64,000 nt of DNA from CAKSFT01 sp045544615 (GTDB lineage: Bacteria > Bacillota > Clostridia > UBA1381). A model generated the notes under the pieces. The model was given only the letters and a program-made list of their open reading frames with translations, was not told the DNA's origin and did no database searches. The stretch lies in NCBI GenBank assembly GCA_045544615.1, contig JAZPZI010000026.1:1-64000 (forward strand), read 5' to 3'. Below, in pieces: positions 36,343 through 45,101 of the stretch (within the stretch, counting starts at the first letter, position 1; each line of letters begins with the position of its first letter). The position numbers and the translations under genes were made by a program.

Positions 36343-36582
36343 AAAAACCGAACTGTCCTCAATGATCAGTGTGTAGAATTTGTTTGGATAAAGGGGTAGC
36401 CAGAGGTCAAATAGGGGCAAGTTTTTGGAGTCGCAAATCAGGACAGTGTGCGAGCCGGCTTCGGTTATATGCATCCGGCTTTTTTGGTTTGCACCCAGAA
36501 GCTCCTCGACCTCGGTATCGTCTAAAAATATGATAAGAACGGGATTTGAGCTTTTGTTGAAAAAAGAAATATATGTAAACAT
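36322..36582 (-). CDS. Small hypothetical protein, convergent with sigF
   Basis: The frame extends upstream to 36720, but GAGGTGAA before the ATG at 36582 and a TATACT/TATAAT-like -10 further upstream support an 86-residue product. It begins MFTYISFFNKSSNPVLIIF and contains DTEVEELLGANQKSRMHI and LPLYPNKFYTLII. It has no signal peptide or membrane segment and no motif I know; it may be a small beta-fold. Its 3' end overlaps the end of sigF by 21 bp on the other strand. Downstream of the 6S-like RNA candidate, from which a terminator probably separates it. Confidence 0.55.
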   Translation of the reverse strand: MFTYISFFNKSSNPVLIIFLDDTEVEELLGANQKSRMHITEAGSHTVLICDSKNLPLFDLWLPLYPNKFYTLIIEDSSVFLSEHLS

Positions 36583-36640
36583 AGCATTCACCTCGGGAGA
36601 AATTATAGTATATAATATGCCGGGTTTACATAATGAGTGC

Positions 36641-36837
36641 AAAAAAATAAACCCCACGAAAACCGTGCCCGGGTCAGATTTCTTACCTGCATTTGCAGGT
36701 GGGTCGTCTCCCGAAAACATTACAAGTCCACTGGCAGTCCCGAAGGAAAGGAGGCATGTGCGCCGCTTCCGGAGTAAACATCCCGTATAAGAAGTGTTGG
36801 TAAAAAAATGACCTTACACGTGAGTCACAGGGTAAAT
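36641..36837 (-). ncRNA. 6S-like small RNA candidate (~197 nt)
   Basis: On the minus strand TATAAT (36850-36845) is followed by a region whose two ends pair over a long distance: AAATTTACCC with GGGTTTATTT, CACG with CGTG, GGTCA with TGACC, and ACTTCTTA with TAAGAAAT. Inside are a perfect ACCTGC/GCAGGT hairpin and further GC-rich stems. The 3' end runs into GGGTTTATTTTTTT, a plausible terminator. Length, closing stem and open interior fit 6S RNA, but I could not verify its conserved bases. Alternatives are an unassigned ncRNA or a leader of the 86-residue gene. Confidence 0.45.
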
Positions 36838-36904
36838 TTCTATAATTATAATAACATATCGTGTATAAAAAATCAATATGAAAATTTATACAATTTTTTG
36901 AAGA

Positions 36905-37171
36905 TTAGTCCTCGTCGTACATTTCTTCGTCACGTCTTAAGAATTCTTCAAAGGCAGCCTGGAGTTCGTCCTCGTCATCAACCATAACGAGTTCAGGGTC
37001 TTCTGTGTCGATGCCTGAAACCTTCATGATTAAAACCTCATCAGATTCTTCGTTATCCATGATCTCCAAAAGTGCGAAATATGTTTCGTCGTTTAATTCG
37101 AAAACGTCGATTGTGGCAAATTCAATCTGATTGCCCTGATCGTCTTCTAAAATGATGATATTATCTTCCAT
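36905..37171 (-). CDS. DUF1292 domain protein (YrzB-like)
   Basis: The ATG at 37171 follows GAGGTGAAC; an in-frame GTG at 37180 lies within that site. The 88-residue, very acidic protein begins MEDNIIILEDDQGNQIEF and ends with an Asp/Glu-rich tail (AFEEFLRRDEEMYDED). This matches the DUF1292 family usually found beside ruvX (yrrK) in Firmicutes, which is the arrangement here. Function unknown in the family. Confidence 0.85.
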   Translation of the reverse strand: MEDNIIILEDDQGNQIEFATIDVFELNDETYFALLEIMDNEESDEVLIMKVSGIDTEDPELVMVDDEDELQAAFEEFLRRDEEMYDED

Positions 37172-37240
37172 TTTGTTCACCTCGTAAAAACTTTCTTTTG
37201 ATTTACTATATTTTAATATAAATATTAAAAATTGTCAACC

Positions 37241-37651
37241 TCATTTTATGCTTTGCATATAATTTTCAAGTATGATTGATGCAGAGACGGTATCGATGAC
37301 TTTTTTTCTGTCCTTTCCGCGGGTGTTGGTCTGGTTTAGGAAAAATGTTGCACTGACAGTTGTGAGACGCTCGTCCCAGTAGACAATTTCGGTATCGGTA
37401 AGCGTTTTTAAAAAGTCTGCAAATTCATAGGTTGCCTCGGCACGAAAGCCTAATGTGCCATCCATATTCTTGGGAAGCCCGAGTATAATCTTTTCGGGTG
37501 TGTATTTTTCCAAAAGCTCGCTTAATGCCAGGGCCAGCTTCTTTTTTGAGCCGTTTTCCAGTGTCGCAACACCCTGGGCTGTTATCCCGAGAGGGTCGGA
37601 TACTGCAATTCCTATTCTTCTGTCACCGTAGTCGATTCCCATCAAACGCAT
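37241..37651 (-). CDS. ruvX: Putative pre-16S rRNA nuclease / Holliday junction resolvase-like RuvX (YqgF)
   Basis: This 136-residue RNase H-fold protein has MGIDYGDRRIGIAVSDPLG (first catalytic Asp), KIILGLPKNMDGTLGFRAE and VYWDERLTTVSA (conserved Asp/Glu), ending with VIDTVSASIILENYM, whose Asp completes the acidic site. YqgF proteins process the 5' end of 16S rRNA and were first annotated as resolvases. AAAGGAG precedes the ATG. It shares a strand and probably a transcript with the DUF1292 gene 69 bp downstream, and diverges from pta. Confidence 0.93.
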   Translation of the reverse strand: MRLMGIDYGDRRIGIAVSDPLGITAQGVATLENGSKKKLALALSELLEKYTPEKIILGLPKNMDGTLGFRAEATYEFADFLKTLTDTEIVYWDERLTTVSATFFLNQTNTRGKDRKKVIDTVSASIILENYMQSIK

Positions 37652-37760
37652 AACGGTTTTCTCCTTTTGAACATTTTTATATTTTTAGTATACCATATTT
37701 ACCAAATTTATGCAAGATAACAATTTAATAAAAAACCTTGTAAAAATTTGGTCAATCCCC

Positions 37761-37789
37761 TTGTAAATTGTGGATAATTGGTATATAAT
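37761..37789 (+). promoter_or_regulatory. Promoter of pta-ackA
   Basis: TTGTAA (37761), 17-bp spacer, TATAAT (37784), 36 bp before the pta start. Confidence 0.75.
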
Positions 37790-37825
37790 ATAAAATAATG
37801 TAAAATAATAAAGGAGATATGCAAA

Positions 37826-38821
37826 ATGTCATTTATTGAAAGAATCAAAGAAAGAGCAAGAGCTGACAAAAAGAAGATTGTTCTGCCTGAATCAATGGAC
37901 AGAAGAACTTTCGAAGCAGCCGAGACAATCTTAAAGGAGGATATTGCCGACATCATCATTATCGGTACACCTGAAGAGGTTGAAGAAAACTCAAAGGGAC
38001 TCGATATTTCAAAGGCAACTATCATCAATCCTTATACATATGAAAAGACAGAAGAATACTTAAACCTTTTCGTAGAACTCAGAAAGTCAAAGGGACTTAC
38101 ATATGAAGAAGCGAAAAAGACAGCTTTGGGTGACTATATGTACTATGCTTGTCTTATGGTTAAAGCAGGCGACGCTGACGGTGTTGTATCGGGTGCGTGC
38201 CACTCAACTGCAAACACATTAAGACCAAGCTTGCAGATTATCAAGACAAAGCCTGGCGTTAAGCTTGTATCAGCATTCTTCCTTATGGTAGTGCCTGACT
38301 GTGAATACGGTGCAGACGGCACATTCATCTTTGCAGACAGTGGTCTCGAGCAGAATCCTGATCCTGAAAAGCCTGCTGCAATCGCAGCATGCTCGGCAGA
38401 AAGCTTCGAGCTTCTGGCAGAAAAGGAAGCTATCGTTGCAATGCTTTCACACTCAACAAAGGGCAGCGCAAAGCATGCTGATGTTGACAAGGTAGTTGAG
38501 GCAACAAGAATCTGTAAGGAAAACAACCCTGAACTCAAGGTTGACGGCGAACTTCAGCTTGATGCGGCAATCGTTCCGTCGGTTGGCGAATCAAAGGCTC
38601 CGGGCTCACCTGTTGCAGGTAAGGCAAACGTATTGGTATTCCCTGACCTTGATGCAGGAAACATTGGCTATAAGCTCGTTCAGAGATTGGCAAAGGCAGA
38701 AGCATACGGCCCGGTAACTCAGGGTATTGCAATGCCTATAAATGACCTCTCAAGAGGTTGCTCGGCAGATGATATCGTTGGTGTTGTTGCAATCACCAGC
38801 GTTCAGGCACAGGGCAAATAA
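37826..38821 (+). CDS. pta: Phosphate acetyltransferase
   Basis: This 331-residue protein transfers acetyl from acetyl-CoA to phosphate, giving acetyl phosphate for ATP formation by AckA. It has the short single-domain PTA form, without the N-terminal DRTGG part of enterobacterial Pta. Family motifs include KKKIVLPESMDRRTFEAA, GDADGVVSGACHSTANTLRP, MLSHSTKGSAKH and VFPDLDAGNIGYKL near the end. AAGGAG at 37812 sets the start. It lies 25 bp upstream of ackA. Confidence 0.96.
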   Translation: MSFIERIKERARADKKKIVLPESMDRRTFEAAETILKEDIADIIIIGTPEEVEENSKGLDISKATIINPYTYEKTEEYLNLFVELRKSKGLTYEEAKKTALGDYMYYACLMVKAGDADGVVSGACHSTANTLRPSLQIIKTKPGVKLVSAFFLMVVPDCEYGADGTFIFADSGLEQNPDPEKPAAIAACSAESFELLAEKEAIVAMLSHSTKGSAKHADVDKVVEATRICKENNPELKVDGELQLDAAIVPSVGESKAPGSPVAGKANVLVFPDLDAGNIGYKLVQRLAKAEAYGPVTQGIAMPINDLSRGCSADDIVGVVAITSVQAQGK

Positions 38822-38846
38822 TAAAATTTGAAAGGACTTGAATAAA

Positions 38847-40046
38847 ATGAAAGTATTGGTAATCAATGCCGGAAGTTCGTCGCTGAAGTATCAGTTGATT
38901 GATATGGATACAGTAAATGTTCTGGCAAAAGGTCTTTGCGAAAGAATCGGAATTGACGGCTCAAAGCTTACTCACAAGAACCTTGCAAAGGGTGTTGAGG
39001 AAGCAATCGAAAAGCCGATGAAGGACCATGGCGATGCAATCGCAATGGTAATTAATGCTTTGGTAAATGCAGATTACGGTGTAATCTCATCAATGTCTGA
39101 AATTGATGCAGTAGGTCACAGAGTGGTTCACGGTGGTGAAGCATTTGCTGATTCACACGTAATCGACGGTAAGGTTTTGGAAGCTTTGAAGATGTGCATA
39201 CCTTTGGCACCGCTTCACAACCCACCGAACATCACAGGTATCGAAGCTTGTGAAAAGAATATGCCTGGCGTTCCTCAGGTTGCAGTTTTCGATACTGCAT
39301 TCCACCAGACAATGCCGAAAGAAGCATATATGTATGCTCTTCCATATGAATACTATGAAAAGCACAAGATAAGAAAGTACGGCTTCCACGGAACAAGCCA
39401 CAAGTATGTTTCGGGCGAAGTTGCAAAGATAATGGGAAAAGACTTGTCAGAGCTCAAGGTTATCACCTGTCACCTCGGAAACGGCTCATCGGTTTCTGCA
39501 GTTAAAAACGGCAAGTGTGTTGACACATCAATGGGCTTCACTCCACTTGACGGTGTTGTTATGGGCACAAGAACAGGTTCTATGGACCCTGCAGTTGTTA
39601 CATTCCTTATGGAAAATGAAGGCTTGAGCGCAAAAGATGTTGACGCTGTAATGAACAAGAAGTCGGGCGTATTTGGCGTATCGGGCATCAGCAGTGACTT
39701 CCGTGACCTCTCAGCTGCAGCTGCAGAAGGAAACGAAAGAGCTAAGCTTGCTTTGGATATGTTCTACTATAGCGTTAAGAAACTCATCGGCTCATATGCA
39801 GCTGCTATGGGTGGCGTTGATGCGGTAGTATTCACAGCCGGTATCGGTGAAAATGATACAGCAGCAAGAGCATCTATCGTAGACGGCCTTGAATTTATGG
39901 GTATCAAGATTGATGCTGAAAAGAACAAGAAGCGTGGCGAGGCAATAGATGTAACAGCTGACGGCGCAACTGTAAAGACATTTGTTATCCCGACAAATGA
40001 AGAGCTTATGATCGCTCTTGATACAAAGAGATTGATTAAGGGTTAA
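38847..40046 (+). CDS. ackA: Acetate kinase
   Basis: The ATG at 38847 is chosen over a TTG at 38838 because AAAGGA (38831) spaces correctly to it. The 399-residue ASKHA-fold kinase converts acetyl phosphate and ADP to acetate and ATP. Signature segments are VLVINAGSSSLKYQL, VGHRVVHGGE (Arg), FDTAFHQTMP (catalytic Asp), YGFHGTSHKYVS (His) and MGFTPLDGVVMGTRTG. It forms an operon with pta and ends before a terminator, indicating acetate-producing fermentation. Confidence 0.97.
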   Translation: MKVLVINAGSSSLKYQLIDMDTVNVLAKGLCERIGIDGSKLTHKNLAKGVEEAIEKPMKDHGDAIAMVINALVNADYGVISSMSEIDAVGHRVVHGGEAFADSHVIDGKVLEALKMCIPLAPLHNPPNITGIEACEKNMPGVPQVAVFDTAFHQTMPKEAYMYALPYEYYEKHKIRKYGFHGTSHKYVSGEVAKIMGKDLSELKVITCHLGNGSSVSAVKNGKCVDTSMGFTPLDGVVMGTRTGSMDPAVVTFLMENEGLSAKDVDAVMNKKSGVFGVSGISSDFRDLSAAAAEGNERAKLALDMFYYSVKKLIGSYAAAMGGVDAVVFTAGIGENDTAARASIVDGLEFMGIKIDAEKNKKRGEAIDVTADGATVKTFVIPTNEELMIALDTKRLIKG

Positions 40047-40096
40047 TCTGCTCAAATTATCTTTTGGTAAAGATAAACATTAGTACAAAATGCACA

Positions 40097-40139
40097 AAAA
40101 GCACTGATAGATTTTGGTTATCTGTTAGTGCTTTTTTTG
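40097..40139 (+). terminator. Terminator of pta-ackA
   Basis: AAAAGCACTGATAGAT pairs imperfectly with ATCTGTTAGTGCTTTTTTT. Confidence 0.85.
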
Positions 40140-40221
40140 TTTATAAAAGAGATATTTTGGTATATATAAAATATGTTATTGCAGATAATCTGCAAATAAT
40201 TTAAAAAGGAGGACAAATATT

Positions 40222-42288
40222 ATGGACAAATACGGAATGGACAGCATAAGAAATGTTGTAATCATGGGACACGGAAAGGCAGGTAAGACAACCATTACAG
40301 AAGCAATGCTTTTCAATAGCGGCGCAATCGACAGAATGGGAACAGTTGCCGACGGCACAACTACTGCCGATTATGATGCGGAAGAAATCAAGAGAAAGTT
40401 ATCTATAAACGCTTCAATAGCTCCTATCGAATGGAAGGACATGAAATATAACATTATCGACACACCGGGATATTTTGACTTCGTGGGCGAAGCAAAGGAA
40501 GGCTTGAGAGCGGCTGACTCTGCACTTATTCTCTTAAGTGGCAGAAGTGGTGTATCGGTTGGTACAGAGCAGGTATTCAAATATGCAAGACAAAAGGGAG
40601 TACCGATTGTATTCTTTGTAAATAAGATTGACGATGACAGAGCAAATTATCAGAAGACACTTGAAGAAATGAAGGAAAAGTTCGGCAAGGCCGTAACACC
40701 TTTTGTTTACCCGATTAAAGAGGGTGACGAGTTCAAGGGCTTCGTTGATATCATAGATATGACTGCAAGAAGATACGAAGGTCAGGACAGAGTTGACATT
40801 CCTGTACCGGAGGGTATGGACGAGATTGTAGCACCGCTTCGTGATATGATTATGGAAGCTGTTGCAGAAACTGATGATGCCTTGATGAACAAGTACTTCA
40901 ACGGCGAAGAGTTCACCTTCGACGAAATCAAGAAGGCTATCAGAAAGGGTGTTAAGGAAGGAAGCATTTATCCTGTATACTGCGGTTCAGGTCTTGCGAA
41001 TATCGGTGTTCGAAGCCTGATGGACGGTATCGGAAAGTATCTGCCGAATCCTAACGAAATTGCAGAAATCGCACACGATTCAAAGACAGGTGAGCCTGTT
41101 GAGGTTGTTCAGGATGTTGGTGATACAACTTCTGCAATCGTATTCAAGACCATCGCTGACCCATATGTTGGCAAGATGTCACTTTTCAGAGTTTATTCAG
41201 GTAGCGTAAAGGCTGACAGTGTTCTTTACAATCCGAATAAGGGCGTAAGCGAAAAAATCGGTAAGGTTTATATGCTAAGAGGCAAAAAGCAGATTGAAGT
41301 AAAGAGCGTTGACTCGGGCGATATCGGTGTTATTGCAAAGCTTGACAAGACCAAGACCGGTGATACTCTTTGTGCTGAAAACAAGAATATGATTCTAAAC
41401 GGCATAGACTTCCCTGAACCTGTTCTTTCGATGGCGGTTAAGCCTGTTGCAAAGGGCGATGAAGAAAAGATTGTATCGGGACTTGCAAAGCTTGCAGAAG
41501 AAGACCCGACCTTCAATGTTACAAATAACTCTGAGACAAAGCAGACCTTGATAAATGGTCAGGGTGAACAACATATTGATATTATCGTAAATAAGCTCAA
41601 GACAAAGTACGGCGTAGATGTTACTCTGTCAGAGCCGATTGTACCGTATCGTGAGACAATCAAGGGTACAGCAACTGTTGAAGGAAAGCATAAGAAACAG
41701 TCGGGCGGACACGGACAGTACGGTCACGTTAAGATTGAGTTTACACCCGGTATTACCGAGGAACTTACATTCGAGGAAAAGGTATTCGGCGGAAGCGTAC
41801 CGAAGAACTACTTCCCGGCGGTTGAAAAGGGTCTCCGTGATTCCTGCGAACACGGTGTATTGGCAGGATATCCTGTTGTTAACCTGAAGGCTACCCTTTT
41901 GGACGGTTCATATCATCCGGTTGACTCATCCGAAATGGCGTTCAAGACTGCGGCATCTATCGCATATAAGGAAGGCTTAAAACAGGCAAAACCTGTACTT
42001 TTAGAGCCTATCGGAGCACTTAAGGTATTTATCCCAGAGAGTATAATGGGTGATATCATCGGCGACATCAACAAGCGTAGAGGTCAGATTATGGGTATGG
42101 GCGAGAGCGAATATCCGGGACTCAATATGGTTGAGGCTGAAGTTCCTGTGTCGGAAATGTTCAAGTATGCAACCGACCTGCGTTCAATGAGCCAGGGAGC
42201 AGGTATGTTCAAGTTCGAGTTTACCCGTTATGAACAGGCTCCGCAGAACATTGTTGACAAGGTTATAGCAGAGGCTGAAAAACAGTAA
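40222..42288 (+). CDS. Elongation factor G-like GTPase (second EF-G type)
   Basis: This 688-residue translational GTPase has all EF-G domains: G domain with P-loop GHGKAGKTT, DTPGYFDFVGE (G3) and NKID (G4); domain II ~285-385; domain III-IV (HKKQSGGHGQYGHVKIEF); and a C-terminal domain ending with MSQGAGMFKFEFTRYEQAP. The P-loop reads GHGKAGKT rather than the AHIDAGKTT of housekeeping EF-G, and switch I is shortened. This is typical of the EF-G-like paralogs in Clostridia. It also stands alone rather than in the str operon. Its cellular role is not settled for the family. AAAGGAGG precedes the ATG. Confidence 0.88.
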   Translation: MDKYGMDSIRNVVIMGHGKAGKTTITEAMLFNSGAIDRMGTVADGTTTADYDAEEIKRKLSINASIAPIEWKDMKYNIIDTPGYFDFVGEAKEGLRAADSALILLSGRSGVSVGTEQVFKYARQKGVPIVFFVNKIDDDRANYQKTLEEMKEKFGKAVTPFVYPIKEGDEFKGFVDIIDMTARRYEGQDRVDIPVPEGMDEIVAPLRDMIMEAVAETDDALMNKYFNGEEFTFDEIKKAIRKGVKEGSIYPVYCGSGLANIGVRSLMDGIGKYLPNPNEIAEIAHDSKTGEPVEVVQDVGDTTSAIVFKTIADPYVGKMSLFRVYSGSVKADSVLYNPNKGVSEKIGKVYMLRGKKQIEVKSVDSGDIGVIAKLDKTKTGDTLCAENKNMILNGIDFPEPVLSMAVKPVAKGDEEKIVSGLAKLAEEDPTFNVTNNSETKQTLINGQGEQHIDIIVNKLKTKYGVDVTLSEPIVPYRETIKGTATVEGKHKKQSGGHGQYGHVKIEFTPGITEELTFEEKVFGGSVPKNYFPAVEKGLRDSCEHGVLAGYPVVNLKATLLDGSYHPVDSSEMAFKTAASIAYKEGLKQAKPVLLEPIGALKVFIPESIMGDIIGDINKRRGQIMGMGESEYPGLNMVEAEVPVSEMFKYATDLRSMSQGAGMFKFEFTRYEQAPQNIVDKVIAEAEKQ

Positions 42289-42427
42289 AACGGTTTAATT
42301 TGTGATTTTTTGGTCAATATCACTAATAAAATAAAAATTATTTTGTTAAATTGCGGATTTACTTTTTAATTCGGATTTGGTATCATATTTAATGTAAGAT
42401 TTTATGTGCCAGAGAGGAGAAATTTAA

Positions 42428-43540
42428 ATGGCAGATTTACAGTTAAAAGGTATTTATAAGAGATACGCAGGCGGCGTTACAGCTGTTAGCGATTTTACTC
42501 TTGACATCGAAGACAAGGAATTTATCATTCTTGTTGGACCTTCAGGCTGCGGTAAGTCAACAACATTGAGAATGATCGCCGGCTTGGAAGAAATCAGCGA
42601 AGGCGAACTTTACATCGGCGGCAAGCTCGTAAACGATGTTGCTCCAAAGGACAGAGATATTGCGATGGTTTTCCAGAGCTATGCTCTTTACCCACATATG
42701 ACAGTTCACGACAACATGGCATTTGCTTTGAAGCTCAGAAAGACTCCAAAGGATGAAATCGAAAGAAGAGTTAAGGAAGCTGCTAAGATTCTTGACATCG
42801 AGCACTTGCTCGAGAGAAAGCCAAAGGCTTTGTCAGGTGGTCAGAGACAGCGTGTTGCTCTCGGTCGTGCTATCGTTCGTGACCCTAAGGTATTCTTGAT
42901 GGATGAACCTTTGTCAAACCTCGATGCTAAGCTCAGAGTACAGATGAGAACAGAAATCAACAAGCTCCACAAGAGACTTCAGACAACATTTATCTACGTA
43001 ACCCACGACCAGACAGAAGCTATGACAATGGGTACAAGAATCGTTGTTATGAAGGACGGTATCGTTCAGCAGGTTGATTCTCCAATGAACCTTTACAATA
43101 AGCCTGTTAACATGTTCGTTGCAGGATTTATCGGAAGCCCTCAGATGAACTTCATCGACGGTACTTTGGTTAAGAAGGATGCAGGCGTATACTTCGAGTT
43201 TGATAACGAAAGCGTTAAGCTTCCAGAAGGTAAAGTTACCGCTGCAAATCTTGATGCATACATCTGTAAGGAAGTTGTTTTGGGTATTAGACCTGAAGAC
43301 CTCCACGATGAAGAAGCAGTTATCGCTCAGAATCCTGAAGCAATTGTTGATGCATTCGTTGATGTAACAGAAATGATGGGTGCTGAAACATACCTCTACT
43401 TGCAGATTGCAGGTAAGCCATTTGTAGCAAGAGTTGATCAGCGTACAAATGCTAAGATGAATGATACAATTAAGATTGCTCTTGATCCTAACAAGATTCA
43501 CTTGTTTGACAAGGAAACTGAACTTGCTATCATGCACTAA
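42428..43540 (+). CDS. Sugar ABC transporter ATP-binding protein (MsmK/UgpC type)
   Basis: This 370-residue protein has Walker A GPSGCGKST, Q-loop MVFQSYALYPHM, signature ALSGGQRQRVALGRA, Walker B KVFLMDEPLSNLDAK and H-loop VTHDQTEAM. The C-terminal ~130 residues form the OB-fold/TOBE regulatory region (VLGIRPEDLHDEE) of MalK-like carbohydrate importers. No permease or solute-binding gene is adjacent and it is monocistronic. In Gram-positive bacteria one such ATPase often serves several sugar transporters encoded elsewhere, which suits a polysaccharide degrader; sharing is inferred here. Confidence 0.93.
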   Translation: MADLQLKGIYKRYAGGVTAVSDFTLDIEDKEFIILVGPSGCGKSTTLRMIAGLEEISEGELYIGGKLVNDVAPKDRDIAMVFQSYALYPHMTVHDNMAFALKLRKTPKDEIERRVKEAAKILDIEHLLERKPKALSGGQRQRVALGRAIVRDPKVFLMDEPLSNLDAKLRVQMRTEINKLHKRLQTTFIYVTHDQTEAMTMGTRIVVMKDGIVQQVDSPMNLYNKPVNMFVAGFIGSPQMNFIDGTLVKKDAGVYFEFDNESVKLPEGKVTAANLDAYICKEVVLGIRPEDLHDEEAVIAQNPEAIVDAFVDVTEMMGAETYLYLQIAGKPFVARVDQRTNAKMNDTIKIALDPNKIHLFDKETELAIMH

Positions 43541-43550
43541 TTAAAAAATA

Positions 43551-43578
43551 AAAACCGAGGCGATAGCCTCGGTTTTTT
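43551..43578 (+). terminator. Terminator after the ABC ATPase gene
   Basis: AAAACCGAGGC, loop GATA, GCCTCGGTTTTTT. Confidence 0.93.
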
Positions 43579-43626
43579 GTTGCTGAAAATAATGTTATTT
43601 AGCTCAATAAATTGGAATTTATGTGT

Positions 43627-44133
43627 CTAAACAAATTCACGTCCTGTTCTAATATAGTATCCTTCTTGGATTGCTGAAAAAGTTGCAATTAAACATATTG
43701 CTGTAAAACTATATTTTAGTTCTACAAATTGTATCGTTAAGGGTAAAACGAACAAAACGAAACCTGTGACCTTATTAAGAACGCTATGTATGGATATTAA
43801 CGATTTTCTTTGAAACAGTCCCCCAATAATATTACTCAATTTAACAGCTGCAATTATTATAATCCATATCCACATCCATTGTGGTATATGAATTGTAGGC
43901 AACAATTTATACCAAACAACGATCATAAAAATAAAGTCTGCAAATGTATCAAATTTTGCTCCAAAACTACTATTACTCTTTGTCTTTCTTGCAACAACTC
44001 CGTCTATCATATCACTAAAACCACAGAGGAGATATGTGATATAAAACTCTAACGAAAATACAGGAAAGAACAGTAACAAAATACTGCAGATAATACGACA
44101 ACCTGTGATAATATTAGCAATTTGCGTCCTCAT
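43627..44133 (-). CDS. CDP-alcohol phosphatidyltransferase family protein
   Basis: This 168-residue membrane protein carries the CDP-alcohol signature as DMIDGVVARKTKSNSSFGAKF followed by DTFAD, supplying the four Asp of the DGx2ARx8Gx3Dx3D motif. Several hydrophobic helices follow. Family members join a CDP-activated lipid to an alcohol such as glycerol phosphate, serine or inositol. The protein is shorter than typical PgsA and the substrate cannot be told. GGAGATAT precedes the ATG. It follows the nucleotidyltransferase gene on the same strand with a 26-bp gap, so the two probably form an operon. Confidence 0.88.
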   Translation of the reverse strand: MRTQIANIITGCRIICSILLLFFPVFSLEFYITYLLCGFSDMIDGVVARKTKSNSSFGAKFDTFADFIFMIVVWYKLLPTIHIPQWMWIWIIIIAAVKLSNIIGGLFQRKSLISIHSVLNKVTGFVLFVLPLTIQFVELKYSFTAICLIATFSAIQEGYYIRTGREFV

Positions 44134-44159
44134 TATATCTCCTTCAAATTCTTATTTGT

Positions 44160-44819
44160 TTAACTGTTTTCCGAAATCCGTTGCTTTGCCCAGAAAAATA
44201 GTGTATTGGACATCGGAATAAAATCAACCGTACCACCTTTTTTCAAACTTAAAGCCGTATTTATAATTGCCTGTTCATCAGGCATTGCAACTGCGAATAA
44301 TTCTTCTTGATATTTAATATAGTTTCCGGTCTTCTTATAGACAATTGCTTGTACAACAAAAGCAGCCGATTTGTATAGAGCTCGTAAAATATCTTCGCTT
44401 TTTTCATGGAGCATATTGTGAACACATCCGTGAAATATATTGCAGACACCGATTTTGATTGCCTTGTTTACAGCGTTTTCGTCAACAATAGCCATAACAT
44501 CATCAAGACTTCCCTTGATTGGTGTTGTGTCATGGCAAAACTGAAACAGGTCGGATGGCTCCCAATTCATAATTTCCTTTTTGCCTGAAAGGAAACCGCA
44601 AATCAATTCTCTGTGGGTCAGGGTATCCAGCATATCATTATAAGCTTGAATATCCGTAGCGGACAATTCATCCAGAATTACAACAATATCTATGTCACTT
44701 GTTTCTGTTGCTTCACCACGACCATAACTGCCCTGTAAACCAACAAACCACACACGGTTTGAAAAAGTCTCATTTAATTCCCGTATGAAGTTTTGCATCC
44801 AAACAGTAATATCCACCAT
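44160..44819 (-). CDS. Nucleotidyltransferase-fold protein
   Basis: This 219-residue protein has the Pol-beta-type nucleotidyltransferase motif GLQGSYGRGEATETSDIDIVV, with Gly-Ser and the DxD metal-binding pair, then a mostly helical C-terminal part with LFQFCHDTTPIKGSLDDVMA and ILRALYKSAAFVVQA. The layout recalls stand-alone aminoglycoside nucleotidyltransferase-like or MNT-domain proteins. There is no HEPN partner and no resistance-specific motif, so a drug-resistance label is not supported. GAGGTGAT precedes the ATG. Same operon as the phosphatidyltransferase downstream. Confidence 0.75.
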   Translation of the reverse strand: MVDITVWMQNFIRELNETFSNRVWFVGLQGSYGRGEATETSDIDIVVILDELSATDIQAYNDMLDTLTHRELICGFLSGKKEIMNWEPSDLFQFCHDTTPIKGSLDDVMAIVDENAVNKAIKIGVCNIFHGCVHNMLHEKSEDILRALYKSAAFVVQAIVYKKTGNYIKYQEELFAVAMPDEQAIINTALSLKKGGTVDFIPMSNTLFFWAKQRISENS

Positions 44820-44880
44820 CTAAATCACCTCATCAAATTAAATTATATCATACTTTTATTCATTTGTCACGATACAAAGA

Positions 44881-44909
44881 AAAAAAGCAGAGCGTTTGCT
44901 CTGCTTCTT
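44881..44909 (-). terminator. Terminator of the feo locus
   Basis: Read on the minus strand, GCAGAGC, loop AAAC, GCTCTGC then TTTTTTT, directly after the Cys-rich peptide gene. Confidence 0.88.
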
Positions 44910-44915
44910 TTAGTT

Positions 44916-45083
44916 TCATTCTTTATTTTGATTGGTTGTTGAACATCCCATAGAGCATCCGCTACACGCACCGTTTGCAGGGCAACCAATACACTTTTTG
45001 CCGCTTTTTTTAGCTTTATATACATAGTAGCCGGCAAGCCCGACAATCAGGAGTATAACGGCAATTATTATGAGGTTTTCCAT
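44916..45083 (-). CDS. FeoB-associated Cys-rich membrane peptide
   Basis: This 55-residue product (ATG at 45083) has one membrane helix (LIIIAVILLIVGLAGYYVY), a basic stretch and a Cys cluster (CIGCPANGACSGCSMGC). This is the pattern of the small FeoB-associated proteins that follow feoB in many Clostridia. It lies 18 bp downstream of feoB and directly before a terminator. The cysteines may handle iron or act as an accessory to FeoB, as in the family; that is inferred. Confidence 0.88.
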   Translation of the reverse strand: MENLIIIAVILLIVGLAGYYVYKAKKSGKKCIGCPANGACSGCSMGCSTTNQNKE

Positions 45084-45101
45084 ACAATCAACTCCATTTA
45101 C

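Noticed and set aside
36641..36837. SRP RNA, suggested by GAAGGA next to GGAGGC
   Set aside because: The symmetric loop sequences around the GNRA loop of SRP helix 8 are not present, so a 6S-like or unassigned RNA is more likely.
40222..42288. Housekeeping EF-G or a TetM-type ribosomal protection protein
   Set aside because: P-loop and switch I differ from housekeeping EF-G, and the TetM-specific C-terminal features are missing; the EF-G-like paralog class fits better.
42557..43537. Minus-strand frame of 207 codons opposite the ABC ATPase gene
   Set aside because: Cys/His/Asn-rich antisense product without a ribosome site; the plus-strand protein has all ABC motifs.
44160..44819. Aminoglycoside resistance nucleotidyltransferase
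   Set aside because: The fold motif is present but no drug-specific sequence motif or resistance context is seen, so only the general family is supported.
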